Positions 51,607 through 60,820 of a stretch of DNA of 64,000 nucleotides are shown here, in pieces. The notes under the pieces were generated by a model. It saw nothing but the letters and a program-made list of their open reading frames with translations, had not been told where the DNA came from and searched no databases. Source of the stretch: JAYPAN01 sp049597955 (GTDB taxonomy: Bacteria > Pseudomonadota > Alphaproteobacteria > RS24); contig JBMYND010000009.1 in NCBI GenBank assembly GCA_049597955.1, forward strand, positions 4,637 through 68,636, read 5' to 3'. The translations under genes were made by a program, and so were the position numbers. Numbering within the stretch: position 1 is the stretch's first letter; every line of letters begins with the position of its first letter.

Positions 51607-52617
51607 ATGTTACCCGACCAGCACCCCCCTGTCGCTTATGGCAAAACCGGCTTGTTATTGGTCAATCTTGGCACACCACAAAGCCCGGACAGCAAAGGTT
51701 TGCGGCCCTATTTGGCGCAATTTTTGTCCGACCGCCGCGTCATTGAAACCTCGCCGCTGATTTGGCAACCCATATTGCGCGGCATTATTTTGAACACACG
51801 ACCGCGCAAATCTGCCCGCGCCTATGCGAAAATCTGGCGTCAGGACACGAATGAAAGCCCGTTGCGCTATTATACCAGGGCGCAGGCCGAGGCGGTGCAG
51901 GACGCGCTTGGTGACGGCGTTATTGTCGATTGGGCAATGCGCTATGGCGCACCGTCCATCGCCGAGCGCCTGCAAGCACTGAAGGAAGGCGGTTGCGAGC
52001 GCATCGCCATTATCGCGCTTTACCCGCAATATTCGGCCTCTACCAGCGCCAGCGTCTATGATGATGTGTTTCGCAGCCTTTTGAAAATGCGCTGGCAACC
52101 GGCCATTCGCACGGCAGCGCCTTGGCATGACGACCCGGCCTATATTGACGCGCTGGCCGATACGGTGACAAACCATGTCAACGGCCTTGACTGGCAGCCG
52201 GAAGTGACGGTCGCCTCTTTTCACGGTCTGCCGCAAAGCTATTTTGAAAAAGGCGACCCTTATCACTGTCATTGCGCCAAAACCGCACGGCTGTTGCGCG
52301 AAAAGCTGGGGCTGGACAGTTCAGCCATGCCACTGACATTTCAGTCACGCTTCGGGCCGACCAAATGGTTGGAACCCTATACAGACAAGACGGTTGAGGC
52401 ATTGGCCGAACAGGGCGTGCGAAAATTGGCCGTGGTGACGCCTGGCTTTATCTCCGATTGTGTGGAAACACTGGAAGAAATTGCCATTGAGCTTAAAGAA
52501 ACCTTTTTTGAGGCTGGTGGCACGCATTTCACCGCCATTCCCTGTCTGAACAGCACGGCGCGAAGCACTGAGCTTATCACCGGTCTGGCGCAAAAAAACC
52601 TGCAGGGCTGGATATAA
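51607..52617 (+). CDS. hemH: ferrochelatase
   Basis: Inserts Fe2+ into protoporphyrin IX, the last step of heme synthesis. The 336-residue product starts at ATG 51607, 19 bp after the hemA stop. It shows TGLLLVNLGTPQSPDSKGLRPYL, the conserved YPQYSASTSASVYDDV, catalytic His in VASFHGLPQSYFEKGDPYHCHC, and FQSRFGPTKWLEPYTDK with AVVTPGFISDCVETLEEI. Length matches bacterial soluble ferrochelatases. The hemA-hemH pair is co-oriented and likely co-transcribed. Confidence 0.96.
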   Translation: MLPDQHPPVAYGKTGLLLVNLGTPQSPDSKGLRPYLAQFLSDRRVIETSPLIWQPILRGIILNTRPRKSARAYAKIWRQDTNESPLRYYTRAQAEAVQDALGDGVIVDWAMRYGAPSIAERLQALKEGGCERIAIIALYPQYSASTSASVYDDVFRSLLKMRWQPAIRTAAPWHDDPAYIDALADTVTNHVNGLDWQPEVTVASFHGLPQSYFEKGDPYHCHCAKTARLLREKLGLDSSAMPLTFQSRFGPTKWLEPYTDKTVEALAEQGVRKLAVVTPGFISDCVETLEEIAIELKETFFEAGGTHFTAIPCLNSTARSTELITGLAQKNLQGWI

Positions 52618-52693
52618 TCGCCGGATAAAGACATGTCTTGACCGCAAGGCCGCTTTCTTGCAAGCTTATGGCCTTGTTGCGTAGGGGCTGACA

Positions 52694-53023
52694 ATGCCTT
52701 TCGAGCTTACGCTTTTTGGAACACCACCCAGTTTGGTGGAGCTTGTCGCGGTGGCCGTCATTGCCGCCGTCTTGGCCTTTCGTGCCCGTCCCAAACAAGG
52801 CAGCTTGGTTTTATCCGTATATACCGCGCTTATTGTGGCATTTATTGAAGAATTGCGCGTTTTGGTGCCGGATATATCAATCGCCCTTAAATTTACCGAA
52901 GGCATTTTATCCATCACTTTGGGGCATATTATTTTACTGAGCTTATGCGCGTTTTGTGTCATTTTTCCCATTCGCCGTTATGTGCTGCATCAAAAGGGGC
53001 GGCGCGTTTTTACCCGTAAATAG
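52694..53023 (+). CDS. small membrane protein, unknown
   Basis: A 109-residue protein with about three hydrophobic segments (14-30, 41-58 and 68-94) and a basic C-terminus (RRYVLHQKGRRVFTRK). I do not recognise a family. The upstream gap from hemH contains a perfect palindrome AAGACATGTCTT (52628-52639) and an inverted repeat CAAGGCC/GGCCTTG (52645-52676). These may be the hemH mRNA 3' end or an operator; no U-run follows. SD is weak (TAGGGGCTGACA). Confidence 0.6.
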   Translation: MPFELTLFGTPPSLVELVAVAVIAAVLAFRARPKQGSLVLSVYTALIVAFIEELRVLVPDISIALKFTEGILSITLGHIILLSLCAFCVIFPIRRYVLHQKGRRVFTRK

Positions 53024-53211
53024 GCCGTTTTTGCCTGTTTTGGGCGATTAAAGCGAGCCTCACCCCCCCCGATAATTAATTTTGCATTTAATATTCGCTT
53101 TTCAGGGCTCTTGCCCTAGTTAACTCTACGGAGCAAAGCGCCCGACCCATGCGCCTTATCGGTTGCGGCGGCTCATCTGCTCCGGCGCGCTTTCAATATA
53201 TGGAGGCAAAA

Positions 53212-53445
53212 ATGCTTACAGGTAGTGTAAAGTGGTTCAATTCGGCCAAAGGCTACGGGTTCATCACGCCAGATAATGGCGCGGATGACTGCTTTGTGCA
53301 TGTCACGGCGATACAAGCATCGGGTTTCAAACAGCTTGTAGAAGAACAACGGGTTCAATTTGAAATGGTTGAAGGTCGTAATGGCCGTTTGGTCGCCGGC
53401 AATATTGTATTGTTGGACAGCAATCAAGGCGAAGCCGCCGAATAA
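53212..53445 (+). CDS. cold-shock-domain protein
   Basis: A 77-residue CspA-family single-stranded nucleic-acid-binding protein. The start ATG 53212 follows TATGGAGGCAAAA. RNP1 is NSAKGYGFITPDN and RNP2 is DDCFVHVTAI, with Cys where many members have Val. The long A/T-rich upstream gap (about 190 bp) contains a run of eight C (53063-53070) and a small hairpin AGGGC/GCCCT (53104-53117), consistent with a structured leader as in cold-shock mRNAs. The gene ends 66 bp before grxC. Confidence 0.93.
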   Translation: MLTGSVKWFNSAKGYGFITPDNGADDCFVHVTAIQASGFKQLVEEQRVQFEMVEGRNGRLVAGNIVLLDSNQGEAAE

Positions 53446-53511
53446 AATAACGCAGAAATGCGAGACAGGGCTGTTTTCATCCCGAAACCAATATGGTAAT
53501 CAGGATTTAAG

Positions 53512-53769
53512 ATGGCTCAGATTGAGATATATACGACCCGAATCTGCCCTTTTTGCATAGCGGCCAAAAAGCTGCTCGGCGAAAAGCAGGTTTCCTATGA
53601 CGAAATTGATGTCGGCAACGATATTGGCTTGCGCGACAAAATGACAGCACGCGCCAATGGTGCGCACACTGTGCCGCAAATTTTCATCAATAACCGGCAT
53701 ATTGGCGGCTGTGATGACCTCTATCGGCTGGAGCGCGATGGCGCGCTTGACGCGCTGTTGCAGGCTTAA
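53512..53769 (+). CDS. grxC: glutaredoxin 3
   Basis: Glutathione-dependent disulfide reductase, 85 residues. The active site is TRICPFCIAAKKLL (CPFC), the cis-Pro loop is HTVPQIFINNRHIGGCDDLYRL, all in the positions of GrxC. The length is standard. Upstream, CGCA-GAAA-TGCG forms a short hairpin after the cold-shock gene. It ends 5 bp from the convergent M20 peptidase. Confidence 0.95.
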   Translation: MAQIEIYTTRICPFCIAAKKLLGEKQVSYDEIDVGNDIGLRDKMTARANGAHTVPQIFINNRHIGGCDDLYRLERDGALDALLQA

Positions 53770-53774
53770 CCGGC

Positions 53775-55241
53775 TCAGAGACCGGACATTAACCGAAAAT
53801 AAAAGCGCACACTATTGGCCAGCGTGGCAATGCTGATGCGTTCATTTGTGCCATGAATGCCCGCAACATCCGACATGGGCAAACGCATATAGGTAAATCG
53901 GTAATGATTGGGCGTGATTTTGCGATAATGGCGCGTATCGGTAGCTGCTACCAACAGGCGCGGCGCAACAATAATATCTTCAGGCGCTGCGGTGTCGCGA
54001 ATGGTCGCCGTCAGATAGTCCCACCCAAATCCCTCAATCGGTGAGACCGGCGAAGGCGCCATGCCGCGCTGGCCGGTGCCGTCATAATCCACCCGCACAC
54101 GCGGGTCATTGATGATTTTGACGACACGCTGTTTCACAGTTTCAGGTGTTTCGCCGGGTAAAATCCGGAAATTGACTTTCGCTGTGGTTTCAATCGGCAA
54201 TACATTGGCCTTGATACCGCCTTCAATCATGGTGACAGCCGTGGTTGTCCGCATGCCCGCCTGCGCTTGATTATCCGCGGCCAATGACGCCATCACCAGG
54301 GGCTGAAACAGCCAGAGATTTTTCATAATAATGCGGTTGGAAAACGGCATTTCATCCGCCACCGCCTCCAAAAAAGCCCGCGTATGCGAAAAATCAGTGG
54401 GGAATTGATTGGCCTCAAGGCGCGCCAGTGCGGCGGCCAGCACACCAATTGAAGATTGCGGCGGCGGCATGGAAGAATGCCCGCCCTTACCACGGGCTCT
54501 TAAATGCAAGGTAACAATGCCCTTTTCGGCAGGTGCGATAACCGCTACCGGCTTGCGCAGGCCCGGCATGAAGCCCTGCGCAATCAGCCCGCCCTCATCA
54601 ATCAGAAAAGCCGCCGAGACTTTGCGCTGTTCCAATAGGGCCGCCATGGCGCGCGCGCCGTCAAGACCGCCTTGTTCTTCGTCATGACCAAAGGCGAAAT
54701 ACAGGCTGCGCTGCGGTGCCAGCCCGCGCTCCAGCATATATTCAGCGGCCGATAAAATACCGATAACATTGATTTTATTGTCCAGCGTGCCGCGACCCCA
54801 GACATAGCCATCGGCAATTTTGCCCGAAAATGGCGGATGCGCCCAATCACCCTCTGTCCCCGGCACAATCGGCACCACATCAAGATGACCGAGCAGAAGC
54901 ACCGGCTCCAGCGAGGCTTTGCTGCCCTGCCAAGTGTAAAGCAGGGAATAATCGCCGACCACTTCCCGCTTCAAATTGGCATGAACCAGCGGAAAGGTTT
55001 TTTCCAAATAACGATGAAAAGCAAGCAAAGGGGCGGCAGAAACCGGCTTGTCGCGCCCGAAGGAAATCGTCTTGTAACGCACTGCCGCGCTCATAATTTT
55101 TGCCGTCTTTTCCGCATCCGGTGAAAAGCGAAAAGCCTGTCCCTGCACTTGCGTATTGGTCGGCATGAATGTCCGCACAAGCAAGACCAGCACCAACAGC
55201 ACAGGCAGTCCAATAAGTGCTGCCAAAATCGGTTTTTTCAT
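53775..55241 (-). CDS. M20-family metallopeptidase, membrane-anchored
   Basis: Zinc-dependent peptidase/amidohydrolase of 488 residues, carboxypeptidase-S-like. An N-terminal transmembrane segment (AALIGLPVLLVLVLLVRTF) anchors it. Metal ligands and catalytic acids are in LLLGHLDVVP (His119, Asp121), GTLDNK (Asp154) and GHDEEQGG (Glu188/Glu189), with the dimerisation insert around GGHSSMPPPQSS. A C-terminal His in GIHGTNE is likely the last ligand. The substrate is unknown. It is 12 bp downstream of rodA on the same strand. Confidence 0.9.
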   Translation of the reverse strand: MKKPILAALIGLPVLLVLVLLVRTFMPTNTQVQGQAFRFSPDAEKTAKIMSAAVRYKTISFGRDKPVSAAPLLAFHRYLEKTFPLVHANLKREVVGDYSLLYTWQGSKASLEPVLLLGHLDVVPIVPGTEGDWAHPPFSGKIADGYVWGRGTLDNKINVIGILSAAEYMLERGLAPQRSLYFAFGHDEEQGGLDGARAMAALLEQRKVSAAFLIDEGGLIAQGFMPGLRKPVAVIAPAEKGIVTLHLRARGKGGHSSMPPPQSSIGVLAAALARLEANQFPTDFSHTRAFLEAVADEMPFSNRIIMKNLWLFQPLVMASLAADNQAQAGMRTTTAVTMIEGGIKANVLPIETTAKVNFRILPGETPETVKQRVVKIINDPRVRVDYDGTGQRGMAPSPVSPIEGFGWDYLTATIRDTAAPEDIIVAPRLLVAATDTRHYRKITPNHYRFTYMRLPMSDVAGIHGTNERISIATLANSVRFYFRLMSGL

Positions 55242-55253
55242 TTTTGTCGCCTC

Positions 55254-56384
55254 CTAGCCGCGAGGCAAGTCTATCAGAGCTTGCCTTTCCATGGCAAGAA
55301 CCAGCCCAATGCCGATAAAGAACGTCAGAAGCGACGTGCCGCCATAGGAAATAAAAGGCAAAGGCACACCGACTACAGGTGCCAGACCCATCACCATGGC
55401 CATATTGACCAGAACATATAAAAACAGCGAGATACCAACGCCCGACACAAGCAGACGGGCGAAAACACTGCGCACCTGTCGGGCAATCAGAAAAATAAAT
55501 GTCAGCGCCAGAACAAATAAAACAATAATGACCAAACAACCGATAAAGCCCATTTCCTCGGCGAAAATGGTGAAAATAAAATCTGTGTGTTTTTCCGGCA
55601 GAAAATTCAACCGACTTTGTGTGCCCTCATTAAACCCTTTGCCGAAAAATCCGCCCGACCCAATGCCGATTTTGGACTGGATAATGTGATAGCCAGCGCC
55701 CAGCGGATCACGTTCAGGGTCGAGAAAAACCAGCACACGCTCTTGCTGATAAGGGCGCAATGCCTGCCAGATAAACGGAATGGAGACCACCGCCAGCGTG
55801 CCTGCGGCCGCAAAATAGCGCCAATTCACCCCGGCCAGAAACAAAATCGCAATCCCCAAACCGGCCAGCATCAGCGTTGTTCCCAAATCAGGCTGGTAGT
55901 AAATCAGCGCCGCCGGGGCGCCAATCAACGCCACTGGCACCACCAAATATTGCGGCAAGGATATATCGTCAAAATGCGCCGACTGAAAATAGCGCGCCAA
56001 TGCCAGAACCAGGCCCAAGCGCATAAACTCCGACGGTTGCAACCGCAAAAAACCAATATCCAGCCATCTTTGCGCACCCATGGATTTGTCGCCGAATAAT
56101 TCCACACCGACCAGCAAGGCCAGCAAGCCGCCATAAATTATATAGGCCGAGGCGTGGATGACCCGCACACCCAACATGGCAATCGCGACCATAAGGGCAA
56201 GACCGGCCAAAAGCCGCACCGCATGGCGCACCGCCCATGGCTCAAAACTGCCGCCGGCCACCGAATACAGCGTCGCCACACCAATCAGGCCGAGCAAGGT
56301 AACAATAATGATAAGCGGCCAGTGCAACTCTCTGATGACATCGACATAGCTTTGCTGCAAGGGCTGGTTGCGGCTGAATGTCAT
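55254..56384 (-). CDS. rodA: rod-shape-determining peptidoglycan polymerase RodA
   Basis: SEDS-family glycosyltransferase, multi-pass inner-membrane protein of 376 residues with about ten hydrophobic segments. Diagnostic stretches are RWLDIGFLRLQPSEFMRLGLVLALARYF, LPEKHTDFIFTIFAEEMGFIG and VVGVPLPFISYGGTSLLTFFIGIG. It starts four bases inside the mrdA stop (ATGA), so the transglycosylase and its transpeptidase partner PBP2 are co-translated. Confidence 0.96.
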   Translation of the reverse strand: MTFSRNQPLQQSYVDVIRELHWPLIIIVTLLGLIGVATLYSVAGGSFEPWAVRHAVRLLAGLALMVAIAMLGVRVIHASAYIIYGGLLALLVGVELFGDKSMGAQRWLDIGFLRLQPSEFMRLGLVLALARYFQSAHFDDISLPQYLVVPVALIGAPAALIYYQPDLGTTLMLAGLGIAILFLAGVNWRYFAAAGTLAVVSIPFIWQALRPYQQERVLVFLDPERDPLGAGYHIIQSKIGIGSGGFFGKGFNEGTQSRLNFLPEKHTDFIFTIFAEEMGFIGCLVIIVLFVLALTFIFLIARQVRSVFARLLVSGVGISLFLYVLVNMAMVMGLAPVVGVPLPFISYGGTSLLTFFIGIGLVLAMERQALIDLPRG

Positions 56385-58234
56385 GTATTGTCTCCATCTC
56401 CGGCATGATTGTCGCCACTGCCGCCAATGGCGGCCTGTTTTGGCCCGCCCATTGCGTCGCGGCGCAATAAATAGGCCGCAATCTTACCGGCTATCGGCGC
56501 TGCCACTTGCGCGCCGCCACCGCCATGCTCTACCACCACAGACAGCGCATAGCGCGGCTTGTCATGCGGCGCATAGCCAACAAACAGTGAATGGTCGCGC
56601 AAATGCCAGTCCAGCTCTTCATTTGGAATGACGCCGGTTTCGCGCTCCGCTTTGGAAATACGGCGCACTTGCACTGTGCCGGTTTTACCGGCCATAAGCT
56701 TGCCATTGACAAAAATACTCGACGCATAGGCGGTGCCATCGGGTCGGTTGACCACGCGATACATGGCGCGGCGCATCAGTGCCAAATATTGCGGGTCAAT
56801 CGCGGTATCCACCGGTGCCGGACGCTCGGGATTTTCCGTAATAATCGGGCTGAGCAAGCGCCCCCCATTGACCAGCGCCGCCGTCATCCGCGCCAATTGC
56901 AGGGGCGTGGTCAGCAAAAAGCCCTGACCAATGCCGGTAATGACCGTCTCGCCCGACCGCCAAGATGCATCATAATTGGCCCGCTTCCAGTCCCGTCCCG
57001 GCACAGTGCCGGCTTTTTCACCGGCCAGATTGAGGCCCGTGCGTGTGCCGAGGCCGAAACGACGCGCCATGGCTTCGATATTGTCAATGCCGACGCGCAG
57101 CGCCAATTCATAAAAATAGGTGTCGCAAGATTGTTCAATCGCATCAATGATATTGACATCGCCATGGCCTTCTTCTTTCCAGCAATGAAACTCTTCATTG
57201 GCGAAAGCATAGACGCCGCTGCAATTGATTTTTTCGTCCGGATTTATCACACCGCTTTCCAAGCCGGCCAAGGCAACCAGCATTTTGAAAGTGGAGCCGG
57301 GTGCGTAAAGACCGCGCATTGCCTTATTGAGAAGCGGTTTGCGCTCATGTGCCAGCATGGCATCCCAGCGCGCACGCTCGACCCCGCGCGACATCTCATT
57401 GGGCTCAAAAGACGGGGTGGAGACCATAGCGAGAATTTCGCCACTATCGGCATCCATCACAACCAGCGAGCCGCTATGGCCCTGCAATTGTTCATGCGCC
57501 AGGCGTTGCAAGCCGGCATCTATGGTCAGGTTAATATCCTCGCCCGGCTGGCCGGGATCAGAGGCCAATTGGCGCACGGTGCGACCATAGGCGCTGACCT
57601 CGACTTGGCGCACACCGGCTTGCCCGCGCAGGCGCAATTCAAATTGTCGCTCAACACCGCTGCGTCCGACCGTATCGGCCACTGTATTGCCCCAGCGATT
57701 CAAATCGCGTCGCGTCTTATTGCCGACATAGCCGACAAGATGTGCGGTCGCCTCACCGAGTTGGTAAAAACGTTGGTCGCCGACACGCGGCGCCACGCCG
57801 GGCAAAAAGGGTAATTGTAAATTCAGCCGAGCAAAATTTTCCCAGGCGATATTGTCAATAATGGTCACCGGCTTGAATGACGGTGTGCGCCGCACGCGCT
57901 TGCGAATATCGGCAAGCTCACCCGGGCTGAGTTTCAACAATTCGGCGAGAACCGCCAATGTCTCATCGAAATCTGCCACTTGTTCGGCAATAATTTCGAC
58001 TTTCAGATTGCGGTCATTTTCAGCCAATGGCACGCCATTGCGGTCAATAATGCGGCCACGCGGCGGCGCAATCGGATTGACATTAACCCGATTGGCTTCG
58101 GCCATGGTCGAATAAATGTCCGATTGCTGCACTTGCAAATATTGCAGCCGCCCGGCCAGCAAACCAAACAGGCCAAGCTGTGCGCCCCCGAAAATCAGGC
58201 TGCGGCGGGAAAAGGAAAAATCTTCTTTATCCAT
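56381..58234 (-). CDS. mrdA: penicillin-binding protein 2
   Basis: Class B PBP (transpeptidase) of the elongasome, 617 residues. An N-terminal transmembrane helix (SLIFGGAQLGLFGLLAGRL) precedes the dimerisation domain (AEANRVNVNPIAPPRGRIIDRNG). The catalytic domain has STFK (APGSTFKMLVAL), the SxN-type SCD (EQSCDTYFYEL) and KTG (AGKTGTVQVR). It lies between mreD (15-bp gap) and rodA. Confidence 0.97.
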   Translation of the reverse strand: MDKEDFSFSRRSLIFGGAQLGLFGLLAGRLQYLQVQQSDIYSTMAEANRVNVNPIAPPRGRIIDRNGVPLAENDRNLKVEIIAEQVADFDETLAVLAELLKLSPGELADIRKRVRRTPSFKPVTIIDNIAWENFARLNLQLPFLPGVAPRVGDQRFYQLGEATAHLVGYVGNKTRRDLNRWGNTVADTVGRSGVERQFELRLRGQAGVRQVEVSAYGRTVRQLASDPGQPGEDINLTIDAGLQRLAHEQLQGHSGSLVVMDADSGEILAMVSTPSFEPNEMSRGVERARWDAMLAHERKPLLNKAMRGLYAPGSTFKMLVALAGLESGVINPDEKINCSGVYAFANEEFHCWKEEGHGDVNIIDAIEQSCDTYFYELALRVGIDNIEAMARRFGLGTRTGLNLAGEKAGTVPGRDWKRANYDASWRSGETVITGIGQGFLLTTPLQLARMTAALVNGGRLLSPIITENPERPAPVDTAIDPQYLALMRRAMYRVVNRPDGTAYASSIFVNGKLMAGKTGTVQVRRISKAERETGVIPNEELDWHLRDHSLFVGYAPHDKPRYALSVVVEHGGGGAQVAAPIAGKIAAYLLRRDAMGGPKQAAIGGSGDNHAGDGDNT

Positions 58235-58249
58235 ATCCTTCCCCGCCCG

Positions 58250-58765
58250 CTATATTTCGGTCTTTGTGTCTTGCACAAAATAGTCGAGCAGCAGCCAAAT
58301 CAATGGAAAGCCGATTATGGTTATCACCGCCGACAAAACCGACGCCAAGGCATCGACATTCATGTCATCGCGCCATACAGCCATAAGAAAGGCGAGAAAA
58401 TAAGCGGCCAAGCAAGTGGCCGCAAAAACCGACCAGCGCACCCGAAAATCGCCACGCGCGACCACCCAGAACTGGCTGCGCACCAATAAAAAATACAGAC
58501 AGAAAATCAGCCCCCAAAAGCCAATTGGCGTTTCGCTTATCAAATCATTGACAATGCCCATCAGCAGCAGCACCAAACCGGCGAAATAATCATCGCCGCG
58601 TGTCGCCACAAAATATATCGGCACCAGAAAAAAACCGGCAGTGATACCGCTCAGCCAAGGCATGCTGACCGGCACATGGCTGACAAGGATGAGAGCAAAA
58701 ATGAAAAAATACGGCAGCAGGCTGGCCGTTGGGCTTTGCCCGGACGGGTTGAAAAAATCACTCAT
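58250..58765 (-). CDS. mreD: rod-shape-determining protein MreD
   Basis: Small integral membrane protein of the Mre complex, 171 residues from ATG 58765, with about five hydrophobic segments. GLVLLLMGIVNDLISETPIGFWGLIFCLYFLL is the recognisable MreD core. The start overlaps the mreC stop by 8 bp. Similarity in this family is low, but position in mreB-mreC-mreD-mrdA-rodA makes the call firm. Confidence 0.92.
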   Translation of the reverse strand: MSDFFNPSGQSPTASLLPYFFIFALILVSHVPVSMPWLSGITAGFFLVPIYFVATRGDDYFAGLVLLLMGIVNDLISETPIGFWGLIFCLYFLLVRSQFWVVARGDFRVRWSVFAATCLAAYFLAFLMAVWRDDMNVDALASVLSAVITIIGFPLIWLLLDYFVQDTKTEI

Positions 58766-59681
58766 TGGCCGCGCTCGCACTGCCCGATTTGGCTGATGAC
58801 GGCTTGGCCAGCTTGCCAATTGCCGGGGCATTTATCGGCGAGGCAATATCGGGCGGCGGCTCAAGCTCACGCGACAGCGCAACGCGCACATAATCAAGGC
58901 GGCTTAAATCTTCGCGCAATTTGACACTATGGCCACCATTTTCGTCGATTTGCACTGTGCCCACCGGCAAGCCAATCGGCATTTGCCCGCCATCACCGGA
59001 TGTCACCAGCAAATCGCCCTGCTTCAATTTTGCCTTACGCGGCAAATAGCGCAGTTCCGGATTGTCTGAATTGGTGCCGGATAAAATCGCCCGCACACCG
59101 CTTGAAAGGGCGACAACAGGCACATGGCTGTTAAAATCAGTCAGCAGCAAAATCCGGCTGGACACGCGCCCGGAGGACACAACGCGACCAACCAGCCCGC
59201 TATTGCCCAGCACAGCCTGACCCTGCTCAACACCCGCCATTTTGCCGGTATTGGCGACCAGCGTGCGCACAAACGGGCTGCTCAAATCAGCAATTACCCG
59301 CGCCGATACCAGATGCAAATTTGGTTCGGCTGGCAAAGCCAGCAATTTACGATATTGCGACAGCAGCAATTTGGCCCGTGTCAACTCATCCAATTGGCTG
59401 CGCAGATTGCGGTTTTCTTCCCGCAAATCCATATTTTGCTGGCGCAGCGCAACCAAATCGCGCGCATTCATGCTGGCTTCGCGCAATTCAACAAAGGGAA
59501 TAGCGAAAACATCAAGCACCGGCGACAGCAAATCCAGCGATATTTGCCGCAGGCGAACAATGCGCGGGTCGTCGCGCGGCAAGGTAATGAGCAAAAGGGC
59601 CGCAATCAATGCGCTGATAAGGGTTATGCCAATGGCACTGATAAAGTTTGATTCCCGTTTACGCGACCCAAGACCGACCAA
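58758..59681 (-). CDS. mreC: rod-shape-determining protein MreC
   Basis: Periplasmic scaffold of the elongasome, 307 residues. A single N-terminal transmembrane helix (FISAIGITLISALIAALLLI) is followed by a coiled coil (about 70-105: DLVALRQQNMDLREENRNLRSQLDELTRAK) and the beta domain (ARVIADLSSPFVRTLVANTGK, GLVGRVVSSGRVSSRILLLTDFNSHVPV). The C-terminal Ala/Pro/Ser-rich tail is disordered. It is 49 bp after mreB. Confidence 0.95.
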   Translation of the reverse strand: MVGLGSRKRESNFISAIGITLISALIAALLLITLPRDDPRIVRLRQISLDLLSPVLDVFAIPFVELREASMNARDLVALRQQNMDLREENRNLRSQLDELTRAKLLLSQYRKLLALPAEPNLHLVSARVIADLSSPFVRTLVANTGKMAGVEQGQAVLGNSGLVGRVVSSGRVSSRILLLTDFNSHVPVVALSSGVRAILSGTNSDNPELRYLPRKAKLKQGDLLVTSGDGGQMPIGLPVGTVQIDENGGHSVKLREDLSRLDYVRVALSRELEPPPDIASPINAPAIGKLAKPSSAKSGSASAANE

Positions 59682-59730
59682 AACGTGCCCCGTTCAAATA
59701 GACATAGCCTTGCCCGCGTGCCGGTATGGC

Positions 59731-60771
59731 TTAATAGGCGGCGGACAAAACGTGCTTCATGGTTTTGATATGCTCAAGTGCACGCCCTGTGCCAAGGGCC
59801 ACACATGACAGCGCCTCATCAGCAATCGAGACCGGCAGACCGGTCGCTTCGCGCAAATAGGCGTCCAGATTATGCAGCAAACCGCCGCCACCTGTCATCA
59901 CAATACCTTTATCGACAATATCGGCAGCCAGTTCCGGTGGCGTTGCCTCAAGCGCAACTTTCACGGCTTCCACAATCGCGCCGACCGGCTCAGCCAAGCT
60001 TTCAACAATTTCACGCTGGCTGATTTCCACTTCGCGCGGCACACCATTCATCAGGTCGCGCCCCTTGATTTTCACCGATTTTCCTTCTTCGCCGGGCGGC
60101 ATCATGGCCGAGCCAACTTCCTTTTTAATCCGTTCGGCGCTTGATTCACCAAGCAGCAAATTATGATTGCGGCGAATGTGAGCGATAATCGCTTCATCCA
60201 TTTTATCGCCGCCCACCCGCACTGAGCGCGAATAAACAATCCCGCCAAGTGACAAAACAGCCACTTCGGTTGTGCCACCGCCAATATCCAGCACCATAGA
60301 GCCGGTCGGCTCGGTTACCGGCAGGCCGGCACCAATTGCCGCGGCCATGGGTTCTTCAATCAAAAACACACGACGCGCGCCGGCTGACATGGCGCTTTCC
60401 TGAATGGCGCGGCGTTCAACGGCTGTCGCGCCGGATGGCACACAAACGACGATTTGCGGATTGGCGAAAGAGCGTCGATTATGCACTTTGCGGATAAAAT
60501 GCTTAATCATCTCTTCGGTCACGTCGAAATCGGCAATCACCCCGTCGCGCATTGGACGGATAGCGCTGATATTGCCCGGTGTGCGGCCGAGCATCATTTT
60601 CGCTTCATCGCCAACGGCCAATACGCGATTACGGCCACCGCTTTCAAAAATCGCCACAACAGAAGGCTCATTCAGCACAATGCCGCGCCCTTTGACATAG
60701 ACAAGCGTGTTGGCAGTGCCCAAATCAATTGCCATATCGGCCGAAAAAAGTGCCAAAAGACCGTTGAGCAT
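59731..60771 (-). CDS. mreB: rod-shape-determining actin homologue MreB
   Basis: Bacterial actin that positions cell-wall synthesis, 346 residues. Phosphate 1 motif MAIDLGTANTLVYVKGRGIVLNEPSVVA, connect 1 EPMAAAIGAGLPV, phosphate 2 MVLDIGGGTTEVAVLSLGG and adenosine motif IVMTGGGGLLHNLDAYL are all present. Length is normal. It is the first of the mreBCD-mrdA-rodA series, 49 bp after leuA on the same strand, so leuA read-through may contribute. Confidence 0.98.
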   Translation of the reverse strand: MLNGLLALFSADMAIDLGTANTLVYVKGRGIVLNEPSVVAIFESGGRNRVLAVGDEAKMMLGRTPGNISAIRPMRDGVIADFDVTEEMIKHFIRKVHNRRSFANPQIVVCVPSGATAVERRAIQESAMSAGARRVFLIEEPMAAAIGAGLPVTEPTGSMVLDIGGGTTEVAVLSLGGIVYSRSVRVGGDKMDEAIIAHIRRNHNLLLGESSAERIKKEVGSAMMPPGEEGKSVKIKGRDLMNGVPREVEISQREIVESLAEPVGAIVEAVKVALEATPPELAADIVDKGIVMTGGGGLLHNLDAYLREATGLPVSIADEALSCVALGTGRALEHIKTMKHVLSAAY

Positions 60772-60820
60772 GGTGTTCCCCTCTGTTTCGCGCGCGACCC
60801 TTGTCAGGCCGACAAATAAA

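Noticed and set aside
53063..53070. Run of eight C upstream of the cold-shock gene as a phase-variation switch
   Set aside because: It is outside any coding frame and not placed between a -35 and -10 pair that I can identify.
56591..57814. 407-codon open frame on the plus strand
   Set aside because: Mirror of the PBP2 gene, with no start signal or family motif; PBP2 has all three catalytic motifs.
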